A program made the translations under genes and the position numbers. A stretch of 64,000 nt of DNA from Dasypus novemcinctus. Its lineage: Eukaryota; Chordata; Mammalia; Cingulata; Dasypodidae. The notes beneath the pieces were generated by a model. That model was not told where the DNA came from, ran no database searches, and saw only the letters and a list, made by a program, of their open reading frames with translations. The stretch spans positions 1,805,501 through 1,869,500 of the forward strand of contig NC_080698.1 in assembly GCF_030445035.2 (NCBI RefSeq), given 5' to 3'. Positions 12,263 through 23,826 of this stretch are shown here, one piece after another (the first letter of the stretch is position 1; every line of letters starts with the position of its first letter).

Positions 12263-13060
12263 CGCCTCCGCCTGAGCCTGAGGCCTTTTGGAGATGTGGA
12301 AAGGAATCCGGTGGGCCTCACTCTTCCTGGAGGCCTTGGCCAGGGAGCAAACTAGATGCAGCCAAAACCAGAAGGGGAAAGAAGCCAGAGGGCAGGGGGC
12401 AGAGGAGACCAGCGGTGGGCACAGAGCCACGAGCCCAGGCCCCAGGGGAGGCGGGCGGTGCCAGGCCAGCAAGGCTCCAGGAGCAAGCACGGTGCCAGGT
12501 CACCAGGCCCGGCTTCCGGCCGTCACACTGGGCGCCAGGAAATCCCTACGTCTAAGCCCCCCATTGTGCGGCATCCGCCACAGCAGCTCACGAAACCAGA
12601 CGGCGCTAGTGTCCTGGCTGCGCAAGCCAGAGCAGGAGCGGTGGGGCTGACCGAGGTACCTGGGGAGCTTTCGGTTTTGAGGCTAGAAGAAAGTCCAAAT
12701 GGAGGTGTCGAGGCGAGGCTGTCTCCCCGCAGGCCGCAGTCTAGGGGGGCCGCGGCGACCCCGGGTGTCCCCGTCCCATGGCGAGGCGCACCGCGGCGTC
12801 TGCAGGGCCCCCTTCCCTCCGGGCCCGCGGGCGTCCTGCCTCTGCTTCCGGGGGCTCCTGAGTTTCGTTCTTATAAAGGCCTGTAAGAGGAGGACGCGCA
12901 CCCTGCCGGCGGGGCCGCCCCACTGCCGCCCACCTGCCGCGGGTCCCAGCCCCAGCGACGGGCTGGGGTAGAACCAGCTCTCCTGGCACACCTGGCCTCA
13001 GCGCACATGCGGCTGCTGAGACCAGCTCAGCGCGCTTTCCTCCCCAAAGCCCGGAGCCTC
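12262..13060. other. GC-rich intergenic stretch
   Basis: Long overlapping frames on both strands (up to 176 codons) with no recognisable protein and no repeat identified. Confidence 0.35.
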
Positions 13061-13440
13061 TCCAGACCATAAAAAAATCAGACAAGCCCAAACTGAGGAA
13101 TATTCTACAAAATACCTGACCAGTGTGCCTCAGAACTCTCAAGGACATCCCAAACAAGGGAATTCCGAGAGTTTGTCACAGCCCAGGGGACCCACAGGAC
13201 AACTGAACGTAACGTGGTATCTTATGAGATCCGGGAGCAGGAAAGGACCTCAGGCAAAAATGAGGGAAATCCCAATAGAGCATACATTAATGAAAACAAT
13301 GTATCAAAACTGATTCATTAGTTGTCACCAATGTGCCATAGTAATCTCCATCGGGGAAACTGGATACAGGCTACACGGAAAGTATAATATTACTGTAATC
13401 CTGTAAATCTAAAACTATTCTAAAATTAAAAGCTTATTAG
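13060..13440 (+). mobile_element. Ancient L1-type 3' end
   Basis: Contains 'aatcagacaagcccaaactg', 'ctacaaaatacctgaccagt' and ends 'tctaaaactattctaaaatt', a pattern I know from old mammalian L1-associated 3' ends. Heavily mutated. Confidence 0.5.
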
Positions 13441-14090
13441 ACAATAACCACTTCTGAGGAGTTTTTAAAAACTACGTAAAATTGAAGTAATAGCAATACT
13501 GACTCCAGATCACTTAAATCAAAATCACTAGGGGTGGATCTTGGGAATAGTTATTTTTTAAAGTACCTGAGAGAGTGTACTAGGTAACTATATAGATATA
13601 TAGCAACAAAACTAGGAAATGGGAATGGGGATCACAGAGAAAGCATTCTATAGACCTAGCATTGTTTAGGAGCCAAAGAAAGATACTGATTATCTTTATC
13701 AATTGTACATGGTAAGCCTTTGTTAGATCAAGAAGATGTGTATAAAATCTAAGAGTAACCAATAAAAGAATGAAGATTGAATGTACACATTCAAAACTGG
13801 TAGATAAAAATCAAGGGAATAAAGCTCAATCAATTGCAGTGGGACACAGAAAAAAGAAAAAAAGAAGCAAAAACAAAGTACAGTAAAAAAGATCACACAA
13901 TACAATGATAGAAAAATGAGTGCAAATACACCAGTAATCACAGATTCACTTTAAAAGATGGAGAAGTTTTAAGGGGCACATAAAACCTAATGACACGGCA
14001 AGATTGAAGTAAAACCATGGGGAAAAATCCACGTGGGGACCCGCCTGGTCCCGACAGAACCCTGATCAGGCGGCTCAAGACCTCAGGGAG
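13440..14090. other. AT-rich intergenic sequence
   Basis: No recognised feature. AT-rich and probably built from old repeat relics. Confidence 0.3.
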
Positions 14091-14092
14091 GG

Positions 14093-14185
14093 CAGTGGGC
14101 GTGGCGCAGGGCTGAGCACCTGATTTGTGTGTACACGGTCCCGGGTTCAATCCCCAGTGCCTCCAGAAAACAGACAAGCGAAACT
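14093..14185 (+). mobile_element. Short tRNA-derived SINE head
   Basis: Reads ggcgtggcgcagggctgagc... with a B-box-like cgggttcaatcccc at about 14142, then 'agtgcctccagaaaacagac'. A short DAS-related copy. Confidence 0.65.
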
Positions 14186-14189
14186 GGAC

Positions 14190-14690
14190 TTTAGAGAGTG
14201 CCTACAGAGGTGAAGCGGGGCTGCGGAAATGAAGCAGGGACGCAGACCTCCCTAAAGAGGCAGGGAAGCTGTGGCCAGCTGCGCTGGCAGGGACAGGGGC
14301 AGGGTGCTGGGACAGCCCCACGCCGGCCGGAGCCCCGCAGGAGAGGCTGCCGTGGGTGCAGCCCCTGCCAGCCCAGGCGGCTCAGAGCGAGGAGGTGAGG
14401 GCAGGGGCACAAGGAACGCGTGGCCTCGCTCTTTCTCAGCCCTCCCATCCCTGCGTCCCATCAGCCAACCCGACCCCAAGGCAGCAGGCAAGGGACTCTG
14501 GGAGCTGCAGCCTGGGGGGCGCAGCCGCCCCCTCCCAGGCCAGAGCAGGGAAGAGAAGGGTCAGAGAACGTGTAAGGTGGGCCAGGGAAGAACGCCCGGC
14601 GTTCCAGGAACTCATACTAAACGAAGGAGATTGGGTAAAACAGACTGCAAGACAAAAAACATTATTACAGTAAAGAGAAGCATTGCTTTG
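14190..14690. other. GC-rich intergenic stretch
   Basis: Open frames on both strands are composition-driven. No feature recognised. Confidence 0.3.
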
Positions 14691-14869
14691 GGATAAAAAG
14701 AACAATCCACTGGGAAGATGTAACGAGCTGACCGACACAAATCCAACACGGGTATCCAGTGTGTAAAGAAAACTTCACAGCAGTAACCAGAGATAATGAC
14801 AAAGAGATGTCATAACGAGAGATCTTGGCATCGTTCCCAGATCCAGCTAACAAGAATGTTCTAGGGCTG

Positions 14870-15339
14870 TAAAAAATATGAACAACACAATTAATAAGCT
14901 TGATATAACAGATATGTACAGATAACTCCACTCCCAACAAATTTAAAATAAACAGTCTTATTGGAAACCATTCAAATATCCCTTAGCTGGTGAGTGAATA
15001 AGCAAATTATGGTATATCCACACAATGGAATGGCATTTGGCAATAAAAGCAAACTACGACACATACCACAGCACGGGTGAATCTCAGATGCACTGTGTGA
15101 GTGAAAGCAGTCACATCAAATGTGACTCCATTTACGTGACATTTGGAAGAGGCAAAATTAAAGGAACAGAAAACAGCTCAGTGGTTGCCAGGGTTAGGCG
15201 TGGGGGAGGGGCAAAAGGGCAGCTAAGGGAATTTTAGAAGGTAAGGGAGCTGGTCTGTGTCTCCAGTGTGGTGACAGTTACATGACTCTATACATTTGTT
15301 AAAACTCATAGAATTATTCACCAAAAAGAGTGAATTTTA
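14870..15339 (+). mobile_element. L1 fragments (ORF2 piece plus 3' end)
   Basis: 14876-14945 resembles the L1 ORF2 stretch encoding '..lidiyr..'. From 14965 the typical L1 3' text follows: 'tatggtatatccacacaatgg', 'gtgagtgaaagcagtcacat', 'cagtggttgccagggttagg' and 'acatttgttaaaactcatag'. Confidence 0.65.
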
Positions 15340-15353
15340 TAAACTAAATTTTT

Positions 15354-15742
15354 TTCCAAAGACTTATTTCTCTCCCCACCCCTCGTTGTTTGAGTTTGCT
15401 GTCTGCTTTCTGTGTCTGCTCATCTTCTTTTTAGGAAGCACTGGGAACTGAACCCTGGACCTCCTATGTGGGAGGGAGGTGCCCAATCACTTGAGCCACA
15501 TCCACTCCTTGCTTGTTGGGTCTCTCGTTGTGTCTCCTCATTGTGGCATCCCGTTGCGTCGTCTCATTGCGTTGTCTCATTACATCATCTCATTGTGTCA
15601 TCTCGCCGCGGCCAGGCCATTGCACAACCTGCCACGTCAGCTCACTGTCTTGCTCGTCTTCTTTAGGAGGCACCAGAAACCAAACCCAGGACCCCCCATG
15701 TGGGAGGCAGGTGCCCAACTGCTTGAGCCACGTCCACTTCCC
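15354..15742 (-). mobile_element. DAS-related SINE, two-headed
   Basis: Minus-strand SINE with two tRNA-like heads, each showing 'gaggcac...aacc...ggacc.cc.atgtggga' on the plus strand (about 15430-15500 and 15665-15735). Near-identical 14-mers taaactaaattttt (15340-15353) and taaactgaattttt (15743-15756) flank it as a target-site duplication. Confidence 0.8.
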
Positions 15743-15756
15743 TAAACTGAATTTTT

Positions 15757-16740
15757 AACTAAATTTTGTAAAAACTCTTTTCGAGCACAATAAAAAAAAT
15801 TTACGAAATTGATCAAGTACATGGCCACAAATGAAGTATAAATAAATATCAAAGATCAACATCATATACACCAAATTCTCTACAGTACAAAACTCTAAAT
15901 CAGTCACAAAAATTTAGCCCCCAGAAGTCAAACTTTAGAAACAAAACAAAGCCTTTTCATTAATGGATGGGTGAAGAAGAAGTCATAATGGAAATCACAA
16001 AATATTTAGAACGAAAAAAACAGAAACAGTAAATAAGAAAATTCAGGGGACGTGGCTGAAGTGGCACTTAGAGTGAATCGTCTTGGGGCAGATATAGAAG
16101 ACAGTAATTGTGAAAAATAATAAGCTAACCATTCTGACCAAGAAGTTAGAAAAAGAACAAAATAAAGATGGGAGAAAAAAGGAAATAATGAAAATATAAC
16201 AAAATTAGTTGAAACTGTAAACAAAGGCAGAGCAGGGAGAAGACCACTAATACTAACGAGCCCGTGGCTGCGAGCCAGGTGAGAAAGCACAGGAGAACGC
16301 GGGGTCCAGCCAGGTGGGAGGAGACCGCGGAGCAGGCAAGTAGAGGAGGTGAGCTGGCATACCCAGCGAGGACAGCCTTCCATTTCCCAAATAGATGATC
16401 CCAAATGGCAAGAGCTTACAATTAAAACTGGGGTGGATCAAACACGAAAATTGCCCAGGGAGCCTGGGAGACGCTCGTTTGGACAGCTCAATCCTCCCCA
16501 GAGGCCGCGGGCCTGCCCCTGCCCGCCCGGCCCTGTGCGAGCAGCAGCTAATTCCAACCGCGCAGGGCCCGGGGGGCTCCCGAGGGGAACTGGCCCAGAA
16601 CGGCAGTTCTCAGGACCCCAGGGGCTTTTGTTTCTGTGAATTTTTGCTGTTGATACTTCCTGTATTAGGAATTTACCTTGGGCATTTAAAATATATTTAC
16701 TAATTCATTAAAAATAATAATAAATCCCTTTACAACATTG
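15757..16740. other. Intergenic sequence, nothing recognised
   Basis: AT-rich, then a GC-richer patch at 16240-16640. No gene or clear repeat. Confidence 0.3.
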
Positions 16741-16950
16741 TGTCTAAGTAATGAAAAAATGAGAACAATCCGAACGTCCACAAAGAGGGAAAAATCTCCG
16801 TGAACCGGAGTTTGCTACACTGTAGAGCATCTTATTTTTAACTTAATCTTCAGAGAGCAACATGGGTAAAACTTTTTGAGTGGAAAGGGCGAGTTGCAAA
16901 AGAATAAAATATGCAATATTTTTTTTACATGTGTTTAAAAGGCTGAAAAG
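16740..16950 (+). mobile_element. Old L1 3' fragment
   Basis: Resembles the L1 text around 'tggaatac...aaaat...aaaagaataaaatatgcaat...acatgtgtttaaaa'. Degraded. The 202-codon minus-strand frame running through 16843-17451 has no recognisable similarity. Confidence 0.4.
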
Positions 16951-17519
16951 AATTGGTTGGAAGATGTGGCTCTTTGAGTGCCAGGCTGAATTTGGACCTA
17001 TTTCAACAGGCATTGAGAGCTCATTGTTGAAGGAATGAGTCATTAAAAGAGCTTGAGCAGGAAACCCACAAGAGATTAGTCTAGGAAGGCGCCTAACCTG
17101 GGACACAGAGACAGAATTCAGGGGACCGTGTCCTTGGAAGGGGGAAAATGCCTTTTTCTTTTCAGCAACCTCTAACTGCAATGTAGCATTTCCTTCCTCT
17201 GCAAAGGCAGGCAGCAGAGCGCAGTGGTACTGGGGGCTTGGGACTGTGTCCCTCAGAGATCTTAGATGTTTCTCAATTGCAGTACAGCGTAGCCAAGGTC
17301 TAGAAACCTGTGAGCTCATCACCCTGTGACCCAGAGGAGAGCACGACATGTCGCTGGATTGTGGGAAAATGGCTTGAACTTGAACGTGGGAACCTGGCTG
17401 GAAGGTGAAACGTTTCCATAACGCAGACAACAAGCGTGGGCTTAGGAACACCAGCCTTGACTAGACAGAGCGCTGCCTGGGCAGCACGGAAACTGCACGA
17501 GGAAGCATCTGAACTTGGT

Positions 17520-17772
17520 GTGGTCTGTTCCCTAGTACTGCAGCTTTAATAACAAGCAGCCTTGAAAGTAAACATAAATAACTACTGCTTTGTAATTTCT
17601 AATAAATACAATGTGGAAACTAGGGTCTAGGGTCGAGGCTCTCAGTTCCAGAAGCTATGGAGTCCCCTGGTCCCATCTTTAATTTCTCTCTGGTGTCTTT
17701 TTTTCTGTCCTTTATTTCTTAAGTTGTGTCGCCTTCCATTCCTGCAAACCTATTGCCGAGCTGGTCTCAGCA
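17520..17772 (+). mobile_element. LTR fragment of the same ERVK-like family
   Basis: Plus-strand sequence from about 17640 ('agttccagaagctatggagt') to 17772 ('gagctggtctcagca') matches the R/U5 part of the LTR at 4344-4651. An AATAAA lies near 17600. The left boundary is uncertain and no internal sequence follows, so it is probably a solo LTR. Confidence 0.6.
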
Positions 17773-17779
17773 CTGGCTC

Positions 17780-18745
17780 TCGTGAATGAGCTCATTAAAA
17801 AGCACACACAGATGACACCACAAATTTGATTTTTAAAATGTTTGCTGAAGCATTTCGATGTAAAGCTTTCGCTGTGGTCCTCTGGATTTCATTTTACTTA
17901 TTTAAAGACACGATTCTGGGGGTGCCCTTAAGCTTCACGAGACTGCCAAAGGGGCCTAAGAAAAGTGGGGGGCCGAGGAAAATGGCTGCGGGCAGGGCAG
18001 GCGGGGCGCTCCTGGGGCCGGGGCAGGGGCTGGTGGGTGACACCGGGAGGACGTGTGAGGGGCAGGACTGGCTCAGGCCTGCAGGTGACCCTCTCCTGGG
18101 GTCCCAGCACCCAGCCGGCACTGCGACATCTCCGGGCAAATGTCTGCGTGGACAGAACAGAGGAGCGGGTGCAGGGAGTGCCTGGACGAGGCCAGCGGGA
18201 GACAAGGGCAGCTGCTCGTGGCCTGGAAGGGGCCGGGGTGGGGGGGGGGGCGCCGGGCAGGGTGGAGCGGCTCGGTTCCCTCCTCCCCCTCAGGCGTCTG
18301 TGATCACAGTCCTTGTAGTTTCCTCTTCCCCCGAGCTTGGTCCAAATTCGCCTTCATCCTTCCTGCAGGGCCTCCGCCGCGCGTCGTCCTCCCGCCCCCC
18401 CAACAGGCAGGTGGCCCAGCTCGCCCCAGCCGCCCTGCAGGCCACGCAGAGGGCCTGGGGCCCAGCACCAAGACCCGGAGGGGGCAACCGGCTTCTCGGA
18501 AACGTCCGATGGGAACGGTCTCTGTCCATACTCTCCACTCACAAGAGTGCTACAAAGCTGTACCTTTCATTTGTTTTCTGAAGCACAAGCTTAGAACACA
18601 CTTGTTTGCACCTGGGCTTTGTCAAGTCTGCTGCGCCAGCCGAAGGGCGGCAGGAAGAGCCAAGGAAGCCGTGGAGGCCGGCGGCTCTTGCTTTTGACCC
18701 GAACGACAGAGCCCCGGACACTGCAGGGCAGTCTGGGAGCCACTT
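17780..18745. other. Intergenic, GC-rich
   Basis: Includes a G-run (18238-18250). The 251-codon plus frame (17826-18581) has no recognisable domain and lies in high-GC sequence. No gene called. Confidence 0.35.
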
Positions 18746-18748
18746 CCA

Positions 18749-18945
18749 TGCACACGCGCACACACGCACATGCACACACGCATGCACACACACGCGCACA
18801 TGCACCCACATGAATGCGTACTCACACATGTCCACGTGCATGTGTGCACACGCCCACTCATGCATGCACACACATACATGCATCCATGTGAATGCGAGCT
18901 CACACCTGCACTCATGAATGCCTGCTCACACGTCCACACGCACGG
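18749..18945. repeat. (CACACG/CACATG)n simple repeat
   Basis: Alternating purine-pyrimidine CA-rich microsatellite with interspersed catg and gcgc, about 195 bp. Such tracts can form Z-DNA. Confidence 0.9.
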
Positions 18946-19104
18946 GCTCCGTTTCCCCCTCAGGCTCCTTTCCTGACCCTGGCTGTCCACCCCCACCCCA
19001 CGGCCCCGCCTCAGTCCCTGTCTCTTGGTCTCTCTGGTCCCTCCAACCCCTGCCATCCCCGCTGCACTGAGGGTGCACATCTCTAGCTTTGAGCTTCCAG
19101 AAAT

Positions 19105-19270
19105 AATGAAATAGCTACTGAGAGTCTGATTCAGCCCGATGCCTCCATTGCACAGAAGAAAAACCTGAGGTCCTGGAAGTCGAGAAACATGACCAAAGTC
19201 ATAGATCAGGTGGCGATTAGTGGAGTCGAGACGGATGCCATTTCCAAACAACCGTCTGTCCAATGACCCC
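19105..19270 (-). repeat. MIR SINE relic
   Basis: Shows the MIR pattern 'cctccattgcacagaagaaa..ctgagg', 'catgaccaaagtcatagatc' and 'ggcgattagtggagtcgaga'. The order (threshold text first, cacagct later) matches reverse-oriented MIR. Confidence 0.6.
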
Positions 19271-19409
19271 GCTGGCCCCTGGGCTACTCAAGCTGGCTGT
19301 TGTTCTAGTTCTCCAGGCTGCCAAAGCAAATACCATTATGGCCGGTTGACAAGCAACAGGGATTTATTGGTCACGGTTTTGAGGCTAGGAGAAGTCTAAT
19401 ATCAAGGCA

Positions 19410-21103
19410 GGGTGAGCCGGGGTGGGGGTTGGGTTGGACTATGCGTGGAAGTGGCGAGAGGGCTGGAGGAAGGAACAGGTGAACTCTGGGCTTTGCAGGT
19501 CTGTTGTGGAAACTACAATGGTCGGAATGTTCTTTTGGCAAAATGGGCAGGGGAGAGCCACTGGGGAAGGGCGTGGGAGGTGGGATGTGTGGGAAAGGGT
19601 GCACCTGGGGCATGCTTCTGTGGAATATGAATGTGTTCAAGTGGTCATGGGGTGTTATCTCAGTGGGTGGAGACCCACACAATGACCGATGGAATATTGA
19701 ATTCCCATCCTGGGGAGTCCTGCTACATTCTCTCACAGAGTGGCAAGAGTCCCCTGAGTACAAGGGCACTGCCTAGCAAAGGAGGACAGACCAGTACCCC
19801 AGGCGCTTGATATCAATGCTGGTACCTATGAGCCTTGTTCTTGTGAAATTCAAACTTAACCTAGTAATATATCCTGCCTAAGAGTTATCTCCTGAACGCC
19901 ATCTTGTTACTCAAATATGACCTCTCTCTAAGCCAAACTCAGCATATAAACTCACCACCTCCCCCCTCCCCACATGGGGCATGACTCCCAGGGATAAGCC
20001 TCCCTGGCACCAAGGGATTATTACCAAGTGCCAACTAGGAATGCATTTGGAAAAAGACCTTGACCAAAACATGGAAATATTAAATACAAATGAGTTTTCA
20101 TGGTTTAGAGATTTCAAAGTAAGTCAGGAGGTCATTCCAGGGGTTACTTATGCATGTCTCAGGAGGATCTCACTGACTGCCACAGTAAACAGTGCCTCAA
20201 GCAGGGGAGGCTCCTGAGGGCTCTGGAGACACCTGGACACTAGAGGCAGGGCAGACAAGCTCAGGAATTTGGAACCCTTTCAGTGGATCTTACTTTGGAT
20301 CACCAGAGGTTCTGAAGGGAGGGAGAGGGAGGAATAGGTATAATATGGAGGCATTTTGGGACATTGGAATTGTCCTGCATGACATTACAATGATGAATAC
20401 AGGCCATTACACATTTTGTCAAAACCTATAAAATTGTGTGGTGCAAAGTGTAAACCATAATGTAAACTACAGACCATGGTTAGTAGCAATGTTTCAATAT
20501 GTGTTCATCAATTGTAACAAATGTACCACACTGGGAAGCAGCCGTAGCTCAACTGATAAAGCGCCTGCCTACCATACGGAGGGTCCAGAGTGCTATACCC
20601 AGGGCCTTCTGACCACTGCGGGGAGCTGGCCCATGCACAGGGCTGCCGCACGCAAGGAGTGCCCTGCCATGCAGGGGTGTCCCCCGTGTAGGGGTGCCCC
20701 ATGTGCAAGGAGCACGCCCCCGCAAAGAGAGTCACCCCATGCAAAAAAACCACAGCCCGCCTAGGAGTGGTACCACACACACACAGAGTTGATGCAGCAA
20801 GATGATGCAACAACAACAAAAAAGCAACACAATTTCCCGGTGCCACATGATAAGAATGTAAGTGGACATAGGAGAACACATAGCCACTGGACGAAGAGAG
20901 CAGACAACGGGGGGGGGAAGGGGAGAGAAATAAATAAAATTTTTAAAAAAACAAAAAACAAGTGTACCACACTAATGAAAGATATCGTTAATGTGGGAAA
21001 GTGTAGGAGGGGGAGGGGTGGAGCTTATGGGAATCCTCTATATTTTTTATGTAACATTTATGTAATCTAGAGCGTCTTTAAAAATAAAGAAAAAACAAAC
21101 AAA
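19410..21103 (+). mobile_element. L1 3' copy inserted into the LTR, itself hit by a SINE
   Basis: 5'-truncated xenarthran L1 3' region. 'catgactcccagggataagc' lies near 19980, 'gtaaaccataatgtaaacta' near 20450, and an A-rich tail ends at 21103. The 9-bp atcaaggca is duplicated at 19401-19409 and 21104-21112, as expected for L1 integration. Frames at 19412-19776 are 3'-UTR sequence, not genes. Confidence 0.75.
20532..20961 (+). mobile_element. DAS-type SINE inside the L1 copy
   Basis: Head 'tgggaagcagccgtagctca', standard body, A-rich tail. The 11-bp atgtaccacac (20521-20531) and gtgtaccacac (20962-20972) are its target-site duplication. Confidence 0.88.
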
Positions 21104-21429
21104 ATCAAGGCATCTTCAAGGCGCTGCCTTCTCCCAGAAGGGGGTGGTGCTCTGGGGCGGGCGGCTGGTGGCCTTGCTCCTTGGCGTTTCCGTCACGAGG
21201 CGGTGCACGCGGCCACGCGCCAGCTCCTAGGTCCTGCTCACCTCTGGCTTCTGGCTGCTCCCTTTGTTGTTCCTTTCAAGACCTTCCCTAAAAGGACTTT
21301 CAGTAATTGGATTAAAGACCCACCTCAATTCACTGGGCCACCCCTCAACTAAGTACCTCCATTAAAAGTTTGAAAGACCAAGGTCAAAGCTTGTTTTCTG
21401 GGCACTTAGCTCCAAGCCAGCACAGCTGC

Positions 21430-22617
21430 ACAGCGTCTCAGTTAGGTAACATCTGCTCGGCTCAGACACCAGGGGCTCCCGCCCGCATGGGGTTTACGCT
21501 GTCTGGCAGGCAGAGGCCGACTAGTCTGATAATTACGGTAATGAGACCCTAACCAAAGGAAAGGAAGGCATGCTAGGGGACCTGGCCAGGGGGAGTGTGT
21601 GATCCAGATTTGGGAGTGTGGGAGGTGCCTGTGACGAGGCCCAGCAGTGACAGAAACTACAAACAGGAGCTAGGTGGGGAAGGAGGGGCAGAGGAGCAGA
21701 CCCTGCAGGCAGAGGAAAGAACATGCAAAGGCCCTGGGGCGGGATGGAACACTGAAAGTTTGGCCTGGCCTCCAGGTGGACAGTGGGAGAAAGGGTGGCA
21801 GGGACCCGGCCACACAAGGCCTCCCAGGTCAGGCTGCGGGTCTGCACCCGCGCCCAGTGAGAAATGGACAGGAGGAGCTGACACGGGGGGTTGTGTTTAA
21901 AGAGACAAGGGAGGCTCTTCCCACGTCCAAAAGACAGGAGGGCGAGGGAGCGCTCGTAAGGGGGGCAGTCGCGCCCCAGGAGACACTCAGCAGTGTCTGG
22001 AGACGTCCTGGCCGTCCCTCCCCGGGGAAGCCGGGCATCTGGGCATCCTCCCTGCCCGGGACAGGCCCTCGGCAGAGAGCCCCGTCGGCAGGGCCCCGGG
22101 GAGCCCCGCGGGGACGCGGCGGGGGATGAAGGGGAGGCGCGCTGGAGGGCCGCTGGGGGTTAGAGTCGAGCGGCGGAGCGCGCGGGGAGGGGCAGGGCGC
22201 GTCATCCCAGGGGACCCGGCCGGGGCCCCGCGCTCCCACCCGCGGAGGCGGCGCTCAGCCAGCGGCCAGGCAGGGCCGAGGCGCCCTGACAGCAGCCCAG
22301 GGAAGCCAGCGGGCACCGCCCTGCGCGGCCGCCCCCGGGGGCAGGCGCGGGAGCCGCGGGAGGGGTGACACGGACTCGCCCAGCGGGAGCCCCAGGGGCA
22401 GCGAGAAAGAGGGCCCAGGGTGGGGCTTGGGAAACTCCTGGGGGAGGCGCCCGAGCCTGCAAAGGACAAGGGGTGAGTGCAGAGGTGGGGCAGGCGCCCT
22501 GCGGCGCCCCTCCCCGCGCGCCCCTCCCAGGACACCCCTCCCCGCGCGCCTCTCCCAGCGCTGCAGAGCTCCGACGCTCGCTGAAGCTCAGCCCGGCCGG
22601 CCAGCGTAAAACTTAAC
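21430..22617. other. Old dispersed repeat relic running into CpG-rich DNA
   Basis: 21480-21780 resembles the common mammalian repeat text 'gcaaaggccctggggcgggatg'. From about 21950 the sequence becomes very GC- and CpG-rich, with open frames in all phases and no recognisable protein. Confidence 0.4.
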
Positions 22618-23110
22618 CTTCTCTAAAGAGGTCAAGGTTCTCATTGGCCAGTCCTTGATGGTAATGAGATGAAGCATTTTTGCCAGGTTTAGTGGCCTTT
22701 TCCATTTCCTTTTGTTAGCTAGCCAATGCACACCATTTGTTCATTTTTTTTATTTGGGGCATTCATCTTTTTCCATAGATTGTAGGAGCTCATTATATAT
22801 TCTGGTTTTTAACTCTTTGCTGTCACATTCTTAAATTTTTTCCTATAATTTACCCTTTTTTATTTCTTTTTCCATGCAGTGGCTTTGAATTTTTATTGAG
22901 TCCAATTTGTCGACTTTTCTTCCCGCCTTGCTCTCCAGCTATAGAAGACGCTGCTCCTGCCCCAGGGTTATAAACCCGTTCTCCTGTATTTCTGAAAACA
23001 TTACATCTTTTTCTATTTAAACTTTATCTAAAATATTTTTGGGTATTATAAGCAATCAGGACTTTTTTCCAAATGGTGAGCCAATAGTTTCAACATCAAT
23101 TATTGAATAA
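22618..23110 (-). mobile_element. Old L1 fragment, antisense
   Basis: Plus-strand text 'gtccttgatggtaatgagatg', 'gtaggagctcattatatattctgg' and 'gagtccaatttgtcgactttt' is the reverse complement of the L1 3' region. Confidence 0.6.
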
Positions 23111-23420
23111 TAAGTTCTTTCTCTCTCCTCTTTGTCCTCCGTTAGACCCCAGAGCCCTTGGCCTCCCGTGGTCTCTTTCCCTCGTTAGCGCTCTCTATGT
23201 TCTTGTGCCCGAGCCAGGCAGTTTTAACCACCGTAGCTTGATCGTACTCTCGGACCTGGTAAGGCAACCCCGCGCTATTTTACAATCAGGAGCAACGTCG
23301 GGGCCTGCCGCAGGCGGCGGTGTTCCTGCAGGTGGAGGTGGGATGAAGGGCCCCGAGGGCCGCGGAGCTGGAGGCTGCTGCCGGTGCCCGGGGCTCGGGC
23401 CTCCAGCCGTCCGGACGCCC

Positions 23421-23448
23421 GGGGGGGGGGGGGGGGGGGGGGGGGGGG
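23421..23448. repeat. G28 homopolymer
   Basis: Uninterrupted run of 28 G, which could form a quadruplex. Its exact length is doubtful in any assembly. Confidence 0.9.
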
Positions 23449-23761
23449 AGCAAAAAAGCCGGGCCTCAGCTCAGCAGGAGGACAGGGGCGGGGCGGGCTC
23501 TGTCGGGCGCCGCACCTTCCCGCAGCCCCGCAGCCCCGGCCCTCCCCAAGAGCGGGTCCTCCTGACCTGGCCCCGAGGGCCTCGGCGGCCGTGGTGGGCT
23601 CTGTCCCCTGGGGAGCTCGGTCACTGCGTGCGCTCAGCTTCCCCGGCCCGGCTCGGAGGAACAGGCTGCGTTCCAGCGAGACGCCCAGGACGCGCCAGCA
23701 CCCCACTCGGAGGGTCAGACCGCCGGCCGCGCAGAGCCGGGACTCGCCCGCGCCTGTGCGC

Positions 23762-23826
23762 AGCCACACGCACTCGCACTCACGCACTTGCACACACACG
23801 CAGTCTCACACTCACACACTCACAGA
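23762..23826. repeat. (CACT/CACA)n simple repeat
   Basis: Short CA-rich tract of cactcg, cactca and cacaca units upstream of ENTPD3. Confidence 0.8.

Larger units (their letters stand above)
19301..21424 (-). mobile_element. LTR of an ERVL/MaLR-like element, split by an L1
   Basis: The left part (19301-19409) and right part (21104-21424) are two halves of one minus-oriented LTR. The left part has 'gggatttattggtcacggtt', giving AATAAA on the minus strand, then 'ttgaggctaggagaagtc'. The right part continues 'ggcatcttcaaggcgctgcc' and 'aagacccacctcaattcac' and ends ...caca. Flanking gctgt (19296-19300) and gctgc (21425-21429) could be a 5-bp duplication with one change. It matches an LTR I know from armadillo DNA, but the family name is unverified. 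Confidence 0.6.

Noticed and set aside
11640-12490. Minus-strand frames of 204 and 253 codons
   Set aside because: They consist of a DAS SINE read backwards plus the 14-bp minisatellite.
16843-17451. 202-codon minus-strand frame
   Set aside because: Reasonable composition but no recognisable similarity, partly over an L1 relic, with no promoter or splice context. I left it uncalled rather than name it.
18749-18945. Possible CRISPR-like or regulatory array
   Set aside because: It is a CA-rich microsatellite. Repeats are contiguous with no spacers. The same applies to the other tandem arrays in the window.
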